Source: Tribonema minus
Lineage: Eukaryota > Sar > Xanthophyceae > Tribonematales > Tribonemataceae
DNA: 64,000 nucleotides
Assembly (NCBI GenBank): GCA_017506865.1
Contig: JAFCMP010000112.1
Location: 1,612,001-1,676,000 of the forward strand
Direction of reading: 5' to 3'
The notes below the pieces were generated by a model. That model saw nothing but the letters and a program-made list of their open reading frames with translations, did not search any database and was not told the origin of the DNA. The first letter of the stretch is position 1, and each line of letters starts with the position of its first letter. The position numbers and the translations under genes are program-made. Shown here piece after piece: positions 36,948-48,259 of this stretch.

Positions 36948-39818
36948 CATAAGCATGAGTTGCCTCACTGCTGTGTTTACACGGCGCACACGTCGGGGCG
37001 CACGGTTGACTGGCTCCTTGAGCTGCTGGCGTGGCTGGGTACCGCGGTGTACTCCACCCCCGCCGCGCTGCCCGCCCCCTTTTGGCGCCTTCACGCGGCC
37101 GCGCGCCTCAGCGCTGTGGGCGAGAAGGCGCGCCCCATCGCGTGCGGCGACACCATCCGCCGCCTGTTCGCCCGCACCTTCTGCACGGACACCCGGGACC
37201 GCGTCTCCGCGCTGCTGGAACCAATTGGCCAGTTTGGGGTCGGCGCGCGGGGGGGCGCAGAGAGAGTGGCGCTCATGGCGCAGCTCACGCATGAGTGCGG
37301 CGGCGTGCTCCTTGCCATTGACGGCAGTAATGCCTTCAACGCGCTGTCGCGCTCGGCAGTCCTCACCGCGGTGGCCGAGCATCTGCCTGGCCTGTACGGC
37401 TACGTCGAGCACATCTACGGCCCCGGCCGGGCCCCTTGGCTACAATTTGGCCTAGATGGGCACGCCGACGCCGCCATCATCCTCTCCCAACAGGGCGTGC
37501 AGCAGGGCGACCCATTGGGGCCGCTGCTGTTCGCGCTGGCACTGCGCGGCACCATGGTGGCTGCCCGCGCCAAGTTCCCGCAACTGGCGCTTCCGGGCTA
37601 CCTCGATGACCTCACCATCATGACGCCCAGCTGTGACGCGCCGGTGCTCGACCACGTTGGCCGCGCGTTCTGCTTCATACAACAGGCGCTGAGCGAGCTC
37701 AACATTCAGGTCAACGTCACGAAATGCGCGGCGGTGGTGCCGGCCTCAGGCGGCGCCCGCGAGCGCGCCGCCGCCGTCTTTGCCGCCGCCAATGTCCCCG
37801 TACCAGTATGTGACGACGGCATCACGCTGATGGGGGTGCCGGTCGGCACCGAGGGCTTCGTGCGCGCGCAAGTGGCGGCGACCCTTCGTGCCCCCGGCAC
37901 CGACCGCCTGGTTGCGGAGCTTGTGCAGATGGAGGATGTGCAGGCTGCCTTCTCCATTCTGCGTCTTGCCGTCCCCGCCCGCGCAGGGCATGTCTCGCGC
38001 AATACAGCGCCATCCCTCACGCACGAGGAGCTACGGCGCTTCGACGCCATCACGCTAGCGGCCGTGGCCGCGCTGGCGCAGGAGCCATCGGCGGGTCTTA
38101 CGCCGCCGGCCCACCAGCGCGCGCCGGCGGCGGGTGACGATTGCCGCGGCCCGCCGGCGGTTTCGGCGGCGGCGGCGCCGCCCTCTCTGTGGGCGGCGGC
38201 AGTGGCATGGGTACGCGGCGCCGACTGGGGTGGCGAGGCCCCAGTGACGCTACCAGCACATCAGCAGGTACGCGTGCATCTGCGGCTGGGGAGTGGTGGC
38301 TTTGGCGTGCTGGGCGCGGCGCCCCGTGCATGTGCCGCATTTGCTGCACGTTCCCTCGAGTGCATGGGGCCGGCACTGGCGGCATTTCCAGTCGCGGCAC
38401 GCAGCCGCGTCCTAGAGCATGCCCGCTATGGCTTCACCTTCACCCAGATAGCTACCTGCCTGCAGCAGCTGCGCAGCGGCAGCGATGAGGCTGCAGCGGC
38501 CCTCGCACTGCTCCTGCCCACGGTCTGGTACCAGGACTGGCGCCAGGACGACGGCGCATGGCGGGCGCTGCGCGATCTGCTGCAACGGGCAGGCGGAGCT
38601 GCGGGGCCGGGCATGCGGACTCGCGCCGGCGCGCGCCGCGCTGCTGCGCCAGCGGTGGCGCGCGAGCCAGGCTCTGCCCAGGCCCCGCCGGCCGCCGTGC
38701 TGCCGCGGCGTCAAGCGGCGCTATCACGGGTGCTAGACGCAGCGCTCGCCGCCACGCAGCTGCGTCGGCTTGAAGCAGCAAATGCGTTGGAAGCAGTCGC
38801 GGCGTGGCGCAGCGGCGCCTCTAAGGGGGCCATGGGTTTCTTGGCGCAATTGCCGAGCACTGACCCAGCGGAGACCATGTCCCCGCCGGAATTCCGCGAG
38901 ACGCTGCGGCGCCACCTGGGCGTGGAGCGCCCCGCCCCCGCTGCGGCGCGGTGCCCCAAGTGCCATAGACCAGTGGACTCGGGTGCCCACCTGCGCCGCT
39001 GCACACAAGGGCTTAACGTCACGCGACACAACTTGCTCGCAGACGCGCTCTTTCAGCTGCTCAAGCAGGTGGCCCACCTCCGCGGTCTCGACCGGGACAC
39101 CCTTGCCCCCTTCCGCCGCTACGCGGCGCGCCACGGGTTCAACAAGTTCATGGACATCGTCTTTGGCAGCAACCAGGTCTGCCTTCCAGTCCCTAAAGTG
39201 CAGCCGAGCGCCGACGCGGTAGCAGCAGGCCGGTGCACTAAACTGCGCGGCGGCTTTGAAGTAGCTTGTTGCATAGACGTCACCATACGTGACAGCTCAT
39301 GCCCCTCCCGCCTCCGTCAGGCTCAGGGGGGCGCGCGCGATGTGCAGCGCGTGCTTGAATCGGCTTCGCAGGAAAAGATAGACACATACGTAGTCTCAGG
39401 GGCCCTGGACCCCACTACACACACCCTATTTTCCGCAGCCTTTGACCACTTCGGCGCTATGTCACGCGACACCCAAGCGCTGCTACACGCACTCGCCGAG
39501 CAGAGCTCGCAGGGCAGCTACAATCTCGCGCAGCGCGTTGCCTTCTGGCGCCGCCGCACCTCCCTCGCGCTACAGCGCGCGCTCACACGTGTCGTGATCG
39601 ACAACTGGAACGCAGTCATCGCCCCTGATGGCGACGTCAGCGCTTACCGCCGCATCGCACTGTTGCAAGTGCCGCGGCCCTCGCCGGCCAGCGCCGAACC
39701 GCCGGCCCCTCCGTAGATTTAGTTATTGCAAGCCCGATTTATCGTGCGCGCAGCCCATGCGGTCCAGGACATAATATACTACTTCAACAACGGCTCCACC
39801 TAGGGTCGCCTCACCACA
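36948..39818 (+). mobile_element. LINE-type (non-LTR) retrotransposon fragment embedded in a 273-bp repeat
   Basis: The first about 32 bp (36948-36980) match the start of the 273-bp repeat and the last 40 bp (39779-39818) match its end. A LINE fragment therefore occupies the middle of one repeat copy, with loss of the central part. The LINE lacks its 5' region: the frame opens in the repeat remnant with no ATG of its own, the usual result of 5' truncation. No poly-A tail is visible at the 3' joint. Confidence 0.65.
36981..39716 (+). CDS. Reverse transcriptase with REL-endonuclease-like C-terminus (5'-truncated)
   Basis: About 910 codons without interruption. Reverse transcriptase blocks in order: EKARPIACGDTIRRLFARTF, LLAIDGSNAFNALSR (motif A), GVQQGDPLGPLLFALALR (motif B), GYLDDLTIM (the [FY]xDD catalytic site, near residue 217) and GITLMGVPVG. 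After a long linker comes a zinc-knuckle-like CPKCHRPVDSGAHLRRC and RHN, then ACCIDVTIRDSS and, 25 residues later, EKIDTY. This matches the CCHC plus restriction-enzyme-like endonuclease layout of R2-type LINEs. It would copy the element's RNA at a nicked target. The N-terminal DNA-binding part is missing. The C+G-rich composition differs from its surroundings. Confidence 0.75.
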   Translation, partial: TAHTSGRTVDWLLELLAWLGTAVYSTPAALPAPFWRLHAAARLSAVGEKARPIACGDTIRRLFARTFCTDTRDRVSALLEPIGQFGVGARGGAERVALMAQLTHECGGVLLAIDGSNAFNALSRSAVLTAVAEHLPGLYGYVEHIYGPGRAPWLQFGLDGHADAAIILSQQGVQQGDPLGPLLFALALRGTMVAARAKFPQLALPGYLDDLTIMTPSCDAPVLDHVGRAFCFIQQALSELNIQVNVTKCAAVVPASGGARERAAAVFAAANVPVPVCDDGITLMGVPVGTEGFVRAQVAATLRAPGTDRLVAELVQMEDVQAAFSILRLAVPARAGHVSRNTAPSLTHEELRRFDAITLAAVAALAQEPSAGLTPPAHQRAPAAGDDCRGPPAVSAAAAPPSLWAAAVAWVRGADWGGEAPVTLPAHQQVRVHLRLGSGGFGVLGAAPRACAAFAARSLECMGPALAAFPVAARSRVLEHARYGFTFTQIATCLQQLRSGSDEAAAALALLLPTVWYQDWRQDDGAWRALRDLLQRAGGAAGPGMRTRAGARRAAAPAVAREPGSAQAPPAAVLPRRQAALSRVLDAALAATQLRRLEAANALEAVAAWRSGASKGAMGFLAQLPSTDPAETMSPPEFRETLRRHLGVERPAPAAARCPKCHRPVDSGAHLRRCTQGLNVTRHNLLADALFQLLKQVAHLRGLDRDTLAPFRRYAARHGFNKFMDIVFGSNQVCLPVPKVQPSADAVAAGRCTKLRGGFEVACCIDVTIRDSSCPSRLRQAQGGARDVQRVLESASQEKIDTYVVSGALDPTTHTLFSAAFDHFGAMSRDTQALLHALAEQSSQGSYNLAQRVAFWRRRTSLALQRALTRVVIDNWNAVIAPDGDVSAYRRIALLQVPRPSPASAEPPAPP

Positions 39819-39843
39819 TAAGCATGAGTTGCCTCACTGCTAT

Positions 39844-41012
39844 GTTTATGAACTACGCTAGAAACTACACACCTTACGACTCCTGAGACCTCAGTTCCAC
39901 ATGCCCATGTGCTGTGTGCAAACCCATATCAAATGAGAGCATAGCCAGCGGCCAAAGGCAGTGGAGAGAAGTCCTGTCAGGAAGTCATGGTGTTGGGTAT
40001 CTTGTATAGAGCACAAAAGGCATGTCGTGTACCAAGCGGTTACACAACCCTACTTCAACAACGGCTCCACCTAGGGTCGCCTCACCACACACGCCCCCTG
40101 CATGGCTCTTCTGCTCCGCAAGTGGAAAGACATGCACACATGTGAGGTGCCCTAGGTGCTACACACTCAGTATCTCTACGAATGCAAGAACAGCAGCCCT
40201 CCGCTACCGCCGAAACTCTCGAAGAGAACGCGGGCGTCTGGCATATACCACTAACCCTCCGCTACCACCAAGTCTCAGAAAGACTGCAGCGCGTCTGGCC
40301 GGAGTAGTACCTGCGTTGCTGCAAACAATACAATCTTACTGCTGCAGCACAAAAACAAGTTTGAGCAAGCAACTTGCTCCGCTGCTATATGCGCCCCCGA
40401 CATGTTGGCACTGCGCAATCAACGCAAGCAAACACACCACCATTCTACTTCAACGTACGCCCCCGACATGTTGGCACTGCGCACTAATCCCCCCCCAGCG
40501 TTTGTGTCGAACACACGCGCAAAACAAGTGCGCGGTGGCCGAAACAATCTTTAGGGTGGGCGGGTGGGTTTGTGCGTCCAGGTGTTGTCGACACTTGTGC
40601 CATGCACGTGTCTCGGTACCTGTACGACATCGCCCCCAGACACTACACTGCTGAGCCTATACCGAAGTAGTGTGGTGTCTAAAACGTACAGGCCCAGAGA
40701 TAGACCTGCAAAACGCCTCCTGTCACGTCATTGCTAACGTGCAATATGCCAAGCGCTGTCATGTGTAACTGACCGAGCTGAGCAGGCCTAGCTACTCCGA
40801 GTAGTACTCAAGGTGTATCTGTAAGACACATGGCACAGAGAAGAGCTGCTGCTGTGTGTGTCTCACAAACATCAGCGCAATATGCGCTATGATGAGGAGC
40901 CTGATTGCTGCGGAGCGCCACAGCTGCGCTTGAGTGTGCGCCGCTGTGCGCACCTGCTGCTGCCAAGTCTGGCGGCAGCTGCGCGCCATCGCTGCCTCCC
41001 GCCTTGCTGACG
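39844..41012 (+). repeat. Right arm of the 1,169-bp inverted repeat
   Basis: Pairs with 35777-36945. This arm is in its original context inside copy A of the 3,376-bp element, so the left arm is the derived, inverted copy. The 210-codon frame at 40022-40654 recurs at 57613-58245 only because the element recurs. Confidence 0.9.
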
Positions 41013-42667
41013 CAGCGCGTGAGCATCACCTTGCGCCTCGCCTGGCAATCGCGCAGATGCTGCTGCTCCTCAGGCGTGTAAGCCGCCCAATACTCCCTCC
41101 TTTTCTGCTGCCGCCGTGTGAGCGGCCGCCCGACACTGCCGCCGGCCGCCGCGCTGTACGCCCGCCTGATGCCGCGTCCTCTCGCGTGCGCCGGAACGTG
41201 CAGCGCTGGCGTGCCGCTGTTGCGCGGAGCGCTGCTACCGCGCATGCAGCAGCTGCTGCTGTTGCCGATCGCGCCGCCGCCGCTGCCGCTGCTGCCGCTG
41301 CCGCCGCGCGTGCTGCCGCCAGTACCGCCGTGCCCGCCGCTGCCGCACACGCTTCCGCCGCTAGCACCGCTGCCGTGTGCATCGCCGCGCGCGTCGTTGC
41401 AGCGAGCATCGCTGTGGCTGCTATTGCTGCGCGCGCCGTCGCTGCTGTTGCATGCGCCGCTGCTGCTGGGAGTGTCGCCGCTGCCCCCGCACATGACTGA
41501 TGTAAGCGCCGCCATGGGCGCTAATGTTAGCGCCGCCGTGGGCGCTGATGTTGCAGCGATATCAACACCGCTGATAGCATCTCCACCGTTAGCACCCGTG
41601 TTTGTGGGCACACGCGCTGCCGCAGCGGCCGCCTGCGCACAAGCAAGCTGCTCACGCAACGCCGCGCTCGCACGCGCTCCCGCATCGCACACCATGTGTA
41701 GGTGCACGCTTTGAGCGTCAGCTGCAGCAAGCCGCTGCTGCAGACCTTCCGCAAACGCTCTGCTGCTAGCAGCATCCTGCTCCAGCTCCGACACCCGCCT
41801 CCGCATTTGCGAAAGCAATGCTGAATCGTCAGCTGCTGCACGCTGTTGCTCACGCTGACGAGCGGGTGCTGGGATGCTGCTGGCCGCTGGTGTCACGGTG
41901 CTGGCTGATGAAGTGGTAACCGACGCAGCCTGCACTGCAGCACGCAGGCCAGCATTCTGCGCTTCCAAACGCTGAACCTGCTGCTGCAGCTCCACTGCAA
42001 GCATAGCTGCTGCAGACGACTCCAGCTCCAGCACTCGCGCCTCCAGCGTACCTCGACGCGCTGAGCCCTCTGCTAGCTCCTGCTCCAAGTGCGCTTCCCC
42101 CTGCTCTAGCGCCTTGATGCGAGCCCACAGTCGGCCCTCTCGCCCGTCCGCCTCCTCCATCTGCTGCTCTAGGCGCTCGTTTACGCCTGTAAGCTGCTGC
42201 TGCAGTTGTTGCTGTTGCTGCTGGTGTAACTGCTGCTGTTGCTGTAGCCGCTCTTGCATCTGCTGCTGCATGTGTAGCTCCGCCAGCCTTGCCGCTACCG
42301 CTGCCTCCTGGCTGCTCACTGTACGATCTTGCAGCTGCAATACCCTCAGGTTTTCCTCAGCGACCCTTTCTTCTGTCTCCGCTAGACGCGTTTTGAGTCG
42401 TCGCTGAACACCAATTAGGCGCTCGCTGTCTGTATAGAAGTGCTCCAATGCATCGCATACACTCCAGAACTGCGGCTCAATCTGCGATCCCTTCATTTCC
42501 TCCATTCGCTGCCAGCTGCTGTATGGATTTCGTCCAACTGTGACAAGCCAGTTGTGAATTTCCAATGCCTCCTCACGACTTATAGCAGCACGTTCCTCCC
42601 CCCACACCATTTTGCTGCAAGCAAGAAGGTGTGCACGTGCTGTTGTTGAACCGATGCCGGCGTGCAC
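40808..42667 (-). CDS. Coiled-coil protein of the 3,376-bp element, copy A (gag-like position)
   Basis: 619 codons from ATG 42667. Residues about 1-90 look globular (AAISREEALEIHNWLVTVGR and on). About 90-280 is a long coiled coil with Glu/Gln/Arg heptads and a poly-Gln part. A second helical stretch follows (RRRVSELEQDAASSRAFAEG), then an Ala/Gly/Ser low-complexity region and a basic end (RRQQKRREYWAAYTPEEQQH). As the only frame, directly after the primer-site-like motif, it occupies the place of gag. A structural or RNA-packaging role is inferred; no sequence family is recognised. Confidence 0.6.
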   Translation of the reverse strand: MHAGIGSTTARAHLLACSKMVWGEERAAISREEALEIHNWLVTVGRNPYSSWQRMEEMKGSQIEPQFWSVCDALEHFYTDSERLIGVQRRLKTRLAETEERVAEENLRVLQLQDRTVSSQEAAVAARLAELHMQQQMQERLQQQQQLHQQQQQQLQQQLTGVNERLEQQMEEADGREGRLWARIKALEQGEAHLEQELAEGSARRGTLEARVLELESSAAAMLAVELQQQVQRLEAQNAGLRAAVQAASVTTSSASTVTPAASSIPAPARQREQQRAAADDSALLSQMRRRVSELEQDAASSRAFAEGLQQRLAAADAQSVHLHMVCDAGARASAALREQLACAQAAAAAARVPTNTGANGGDAISGVDIAATSAPTAALTLAPMAALTSVMCGGSGDTPSSSGACNSSDGARSNSSHSDARCNDARGDAHGSGASGGSVCGSGGHGGTGGSTRGGSGSSGSGGGAIGNSSSCCMRGSSAPRNSGTPALHVPAHARGRGIRRAYSAAAGGSVGRPLTRRQQKRREYWAAYTPEEQQHLRDCQARRKVMLTRCVSKAGGSDGAQLPPDLAAAGAHSGAHSSAAVALRSNQAPHHSAYCADVCETHTAAALLCAMCLTDTP

Positions 42668-43210
42668 CTACGGTTAGGCACGTCGCTGCACGCCAAAGCA
42701 GCGTTGCTGCTGCTGCTGCTGAACTGAAGGTGGCGCAGTAGTGTCGCTGTAGCTCGCCACAACTAGCACACGTCCCCAGCTGTTGAAATCCCGAAGCTCC
42801 GCCGACTGCCCCTGCTTGATGCTGCAGCACGAGCTCAACGGAGCTTGGCGCCGCGTACTGCTGCGCTAAGCCTTCCCAGAGTGTCTCCTGGCTGGCTAAA
42901 GACTGCCGAGATCTGCCATCATAAGCATGAGTTGCCTCACTGCTATGTTTATGAACTACGCTAGAAACTACACACCTTACGACTCCTGAGACCTCAGTTC
43001 CACATGCCCATGTGCTGTGTGCAAACCCATATCAAATGAGAGCATAGCCAGCGGCCAAAGGCAGTGGAGAGAAGTCCTGTCAGGAAGTCATGGTGTTGGG
43101 TATCTTGTATAGAGCACAAAAGGCATGTCGTGTACCAAGCGGTTACACAACCCTACTTCAACAACGGCTCCACCTAGGGTCGCCTCACCACACGTCCTGC
43201 CGAGATCGCC

Positions 43211-44770
43211 ATTGTGGTGACTGGGTGGTGTCCCAGCTCACAGTGTTGACTCTTCAGGAGTGAGGAACTGCTCCATTGCTCCAGTTACAGCCTAAAGCCT
43301 GCGAATGTTGCCTTGAGAAAGCAGCGGCGCTTGCAACTACTCTCTCCAGATACCAAGTGCCATGGCGCCGGTAAACGTGGCGGTGCAAAAGCAGACAAAA
43401 GCCTTCCTTAAAGCATGTAGATCGGTTTCTGATCATTAGGCGAACACAAGCACAAATGCAGCTGAGCGCTGCTGCCATTTCAACTTGAGGTGACTGTTGT
43501 ACAAATACGGGCACAACTCTCCAACTGAGCCCTGGCCACCTCAAGGCGTGCTACGTGCTGCCAACACACATCTATCATCCTAATGCACGTTAATATGCCG
43601 CTTCACGACATACGCCCCCATCCATGACGTCATCGACCGTCTGGATCAAATAACAGTGAAGCGTGCATAAGGAGCTACTGCAAGCCCGGCCTACCGCAAA
43701 TAAGCAATGCAAATCCTCAGCAGATACAGCACGCCTGGCACCACTTTACTGCGCGCCAAGTGTTGTCGATGCGATTGCAACACCTGATTGCGCATCACAA
43801 GCAGATACTACCCCTCTAGGCGGCGGCTGCGGCTACACGGTGGCGGCGACACCGGCAGCGGCAGAGCAACACCATATGTTGACGTCATGGTGCTGAAATA
43901 ACAGAGGGGAGCACTGCCAGTGTGTGGCTATATGCCTCTAATGCTGCACCCGTCAAAGAGGCTGCACCACTTACATACGCCCCGGTAATTGCCTAGTAGT
44001 ACACAAGCAAACAAACGCACAACCTGCGATGCAAACAAGCAATCCACACTACTGCGCCCCCGCTTGAGGCACTCACGCAACCCCCGCACTACTGCGCTCC
44101 CGCCTGAGGCACTCGCGCAACCCCCCACTACACCCCGTGTCATGCACGCCCTGTTATAGGGATATAACCCCTCCCCAACCCCTAAAAGGTCACCATAACG
44201 TAGGCGGTGCCTTAAGGTGCGCGCTGGTAGACGCGACTATGCACCTGCTGGAGAAAACGATACACCTGGCGCCTACTCTCCCCGCGTTTGCTTGAACGTT
44301 ACAGGAAAGAGGCTGGAAGTTCGGCTGCGGTCAGTCTCATGACATATGGCCCGAGTTCCCGCGCGCTACCAACCAGGCTGACGACCCATCCCCCTATGAC
44401 GCCCCCCCCCCCAGTCGGCGGCTACGATGGCCACGTCCCCTGCTCCAAGCCGTAGCAGTGCTCAGCAACGTGAGGAGCACCGTACACTCCGCGCGGCGCA
44501 GCAGCTCGCATGCGCGCCCGCCCTGACTCCCACAGTACGCCCAAAAGCGCTTGGCACTGCTCAGCAACTTGCTTTGCACGCCGTAGCTAGGCCATACTAT
44601 GCAACGCCAGTCCGCCCAGGCCCGTTAAGTTGACAGCGCCCAGCAGCTCGCATGAGTGCGTCCCAAATAGCTTAATCCCCAATCCGCCTCCGGGCCTGGG
44701 GCAGCGCTCAGTAACTGATTTGAGCCTGCCCTCGTGTTGGCAGTGCTCAGCAACTCGCTTGAACACGCCC
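43211..44770 (-). repeat. Inverted copy of the gypsy leader and terminal-repeat part
   Basis: Reverse complement of about 45990-48290 (without the hAT at 47508-48240). For example, 43220-43260 pairs with 48241-48285, 43630-44140 with 46610-47130, and 44400-44700 with 46050-46370. The two arms differ more than the direct gypsy repeats do, so this arm is older. The stretch 44771-45790 between the arms contains no supported gene. Confidence 0.8.
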
Positions 44771-45792
44771 CCCGGCTACGCCCCAGGCTTGACAGCGCTC
44801 AGCAAGTTGCCTGAGCACACTTCGCGCCAGGCACGCAGCTCGCAGATCAACTCGAAGCTCCCTCCTCGAATTGAGCAGTTGTAGATGATGATGAGTGACT
44901 TGAGCTTGACTGCGTGTAGACTCCTCACGCCCGCTCCATCGCAGCATGTCCAGATGTCCGCCAATGCAGCGCCTGTGACACACACACGTAGACTACAGGC
45001 ACGTTCCACCCAAGGGGCCGAACACTTGCATGCAGCACAACATACTGCTAAACAACAGCATGATTAGGACAGACTTGAAGCAGCATGCAAACAACTGTGT
45101 GAAGCCTGCACTGCGATGATCATGTAGGAACACCCTGGGGTCATCAACCGCCATGCCATTGCCCAGCATTATGTCTGATACAGTCTTCATCATGCTTCAA
45201 GTTCTGCCAAGGGCGCGCCATGATGCTACTAGAACCTCAATCGTTGAACAGGCATATCCTGATTAGTACACCTAAGCATGAACGGAAAGCATACTATACA
45301 CTGGCTGTGCCACCTGTCTGCACACTAATATGGCCTGGGCAAGCACAACTGCTGCAGTACAGGTGTCTTCGCTCGTTGTTCAACTTGGCAGACCCACTAT
45401 CTCAGGCTCCCTGAGCAGTGATCGCCATACGCATGATGTTGAGCGCAGCAGCTGCTGCAGCAAAGAACGCGACGCTCCACTGGCACCTGTGCAACAAACA
45501 CTTCAACGTACATGCACTTTTTCCACTGTCGCCCTGCAGGCTGCCTGCAGGCTGCCAAGTCACAAGGAGGCACAAAGAGAAGAAGGCAATGTACGCGGCG
45601 CCGTCGCTGCTCCAGCCTGCAAGATGGCCTAAGCGCGTGCATGACGATGCAGATGACAGTGCAGCGAAGACTTATACGAATTACAACACACTTGCGTAAG
45701 GAATAACAAAGACACTGTTGCACGCTGCCTGTAGCGCAATGACCCAGCTCACAACGCACCACCTGCTGCAAACCCCCCCCCCCAAGCACTCA

Positions 45793-45862
45793 GCAGAACG
45801 CCCGCCGCTGCGCGCCAAGACGAGATATTCAACTCCGTCTTGGCGCGCAGCGGCGGGCGTTC
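45793..45862. repeat. Hairpin at the start of the 5' gypsy repeat
   Basis: 'aacgcccgccgctgcgcgcc' on the left is the reverse complement of 'ggcgcgcagcggcgggcgtt' on the right, separated by about 20 bp (agacgagatattcaactccg and on). The right half recurs twice in tandem at 56012-56105. A run of 12 C lies just before, near 45770. Confidence 0.8.
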
Positions 45863-47507
45863 TACATGCGCATCTACCGGTGACGAGATTTTCAAGCGAA
45901 GCACCTTTCAACTTCAACCACCAGCTCAACTTCAGCAAGGGCGCTTCAACTTCAGCTATTGGCCTAGCGCAAGTGTGAGTGAGTTACCACACGGCGCAGT
46001 GCGTGCTCCAGCGAGTTGCTGAGCACTGCCAAGGCAAGGGCAGCCTCAATCAGTCGCTGAGCGCTGCCCCAGGCCCGGAGGCGGATTGGGGATTAAGCTA
46101 TTTGGGACGCACTCATGCGAGCTGCTGAGCGCTGTCAACTTAACGGGCCTGGGCGGACTAGCGTTGCATAGTATGGCCTAGCTACGTCGTGCAAAGCAAG
46201 TTGCTGAGCAGTGCCAAGCGCTTGGGGGCGTACTGCGGGAGTCAGGACGGGCGCGCATGCGAGCTGCTGCGCCGCGCGGAGTGTGCGGTGCTCCTCACGT
46301 TGCTGAGCACTGCTACGGCTTGGAACAGGGGACGTGGCCATCGTAGCCGCCGACTGGGGGGGGGGGCGTCATGGGGGGATGGGTCGTCAGCCTGGTTGGT
46401 AGCGCGCGGGAACTCGGGCCGTATGCCATGAGACTGACCGCAGCCGAACTTCCAGCCTCTTTCCTGTAACGTTCAAGGAAACGCGGGGAGAGTAGGCGCC
46501 AGGTGTATCGTTTTCTCCAGCAGGTGCATAGTCGCGTCTACCAGCGCGCACCTTAAGGCACCGCCTACGTTATGGTGACTTTTTAGGGGTTGGGGAGGGG
46601 TTATATCCCTATAACAGGGCGTGCATGACACGGGGTGTAGTGGGGGGTTGCGCGAGTGCCTCAAGCGGGAGCACAGTAGTGTGGGGGTTGCGTGAGTGCC
46701 TCAAGCGGGGGCGCAGTAGTGTGGAGTGCTGGTTTGCATCGCAAGTTGTGCGTTTGTTTGCTAGTGTAGGCAATTACCGGGGCGTATGTAAGTGGTGCAG
46801 CCTCTTTGACGGGTGCAGCATTAGAGGCATATAGCCACACACTGGCAATACTCCCCTCTGTTATTTCAGTACCATGACGTCAACATATGGTGCTGCTCTG
46901 CCGCTGCCGGTGTCGCCGCCACCGTGTAGCCGCAGCCGCCGCCTAGAGGGGTAGTATCTGCTTGTGATGCGCAATCAGGTGTTGCAATCGCATCGACAAC
47001 ACTTGGCGCGCAGTAAAGTGGTGCCAGGCGTGCTGTATCTGCTGAGGATTTGCATTGCTTATTTGCGGTAGGCCGGGCTTGCAGTAGCTCCTTGCACGCT
47101 TCACTGTTATTTGATCCAGACGGTCGATGACGTCATGGATGGGGGCGTATGTCGTGAAGCGGCCGCCATTAGCGTGCATTAGGATGATAGATGTGTGTTG
47201 GCAGCACGTAGCACGCCTTGAGGTGGCCAGGGCTCAATTGGAGAGTTGTGCCCGTATTTGTCAACAGTCACCTCAAGTTGAATGGCAGCAGCGCTCAGCT
47301 GCATTTGTGCTTGTGTTCGCCTAATGATCAGAAACCGATCTACATGCTTTAAGGAAGGCTTTTGTCTGCTTTTGCACCGCCACGTTTATCGGCGCCATGG
47401 CACTTGGTATCTGGAGAGAGTAGTTGCAAGCGCCGCTGCTTTCTCAAGGCAACATTCGCAGGCTTTAGGCTGTAACTGGAGCAATGGAGCAGTTCCTCAC
47501 TCCTGAA

Positions 47508-48240
47508 TAGGGTTGGCACATGCGTAGATAGTATATATACGGTATATTGGTATATACGCGTATATATACGCGTAGACGCCGAAACGGGGCGTATATTCGC
47601 GTATACGCTTTTGCACCGCTGTGGCGCTCACGAGCGTCGCCCGTGGCCCAGCGCATGCCAAGGGTAAGGTGGCTAGGGCTACCTGGGGGCCAGAAGCGGA
47701 AAGGCAGGGCTGAGCGGTGGTCTTAAGCCACAGGAGGCGCCAGCACAGCCTGCACTTGACAATTCAGTGGCTCAGGCAGCTTCGCACCTGGGCAGCAGAG
47801 CCTGCACGAGCCTTCACGGCTTGTTCTGTCGCTGATGTGGAAGTGGACGATGGGAAGGGAGTCGCTGCCCATGCTGACAGAGCGCACGCTGGCCTCTGGC
47901 GAGGTGCGGCTTTTCAGCGGCACCATGCGGTCGGCACACTCAGGCCGTAACCAAGCTTCTTTTGGCATTTCAGCCAACTTCAAGAAAATCCCATACTTCA
48001 AGTGTTGCTCTGATATCAATTTATGCAGGCAAATTTTTCTAGTGTCTGCATGTCTGTAATCAGCAGCCTGAGCCCGTTCGAATGCACCTGGTTTCACAGA
48101 AATCCAAAGACGGAAAGTCGCCGTAGCGAGATTTGGCTTTGTCAGATACGCTAATGTACGCAGTATATACGTATTATACGCCAAAAGTACGTATATATAC
48201 GGGTATGTAAAATCCAAATATACGCACTTTGCCAACCCTA
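47508..48240. mobile_element. Non-autonomous hAT element, 733 bp
   Basis: Terminal inverted repeats TAGGGTTGGCA (47508-47518) and TGCCAACCCTA (48230-48240) with an 8-bp target duplication CTCCTGAA (47500-47507 and 48241-48248). The A/T-rich subterminal repeats resemble those of the hAT at 1-2268, which has the same end motif and a transposase. The empty site is preserved in the inverted copy at 43211-44770, where 'gactcttcaggagtgagg' is uninterrupted. No transposase-like coding is recognised inside. It is the youngest layer of the nest. Confidence 0.95.
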
Positions 48241-48259
48241 CTCCTGAAGAGTCAACACT

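Larger units (their letters stand above)
39817..43192 (-). mobile_element. Non-autonomous LTR-type element, 3,376 bp, copy A
   Basis: Direct terminal repeats of 273 bp (39817-40089 and 42920-43192) flank a 2.8-kb internal region with one large minus-strand frame. Read on the minus strand, the repeat begins TGTGGTGAGG. A primer-site-like TGGCAGATCTCGGCAG follows the first repeat (42903-42918), and a G-rich tract (GCAGGGGGCG) precedes the second one. These are the expected places for a primer-binding site and polypurine tract. No reverse transcriptase or integrase inside, so it would need partners. Looks whole. The two repeats appear identical, so it is young. Confidence 0.7.
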
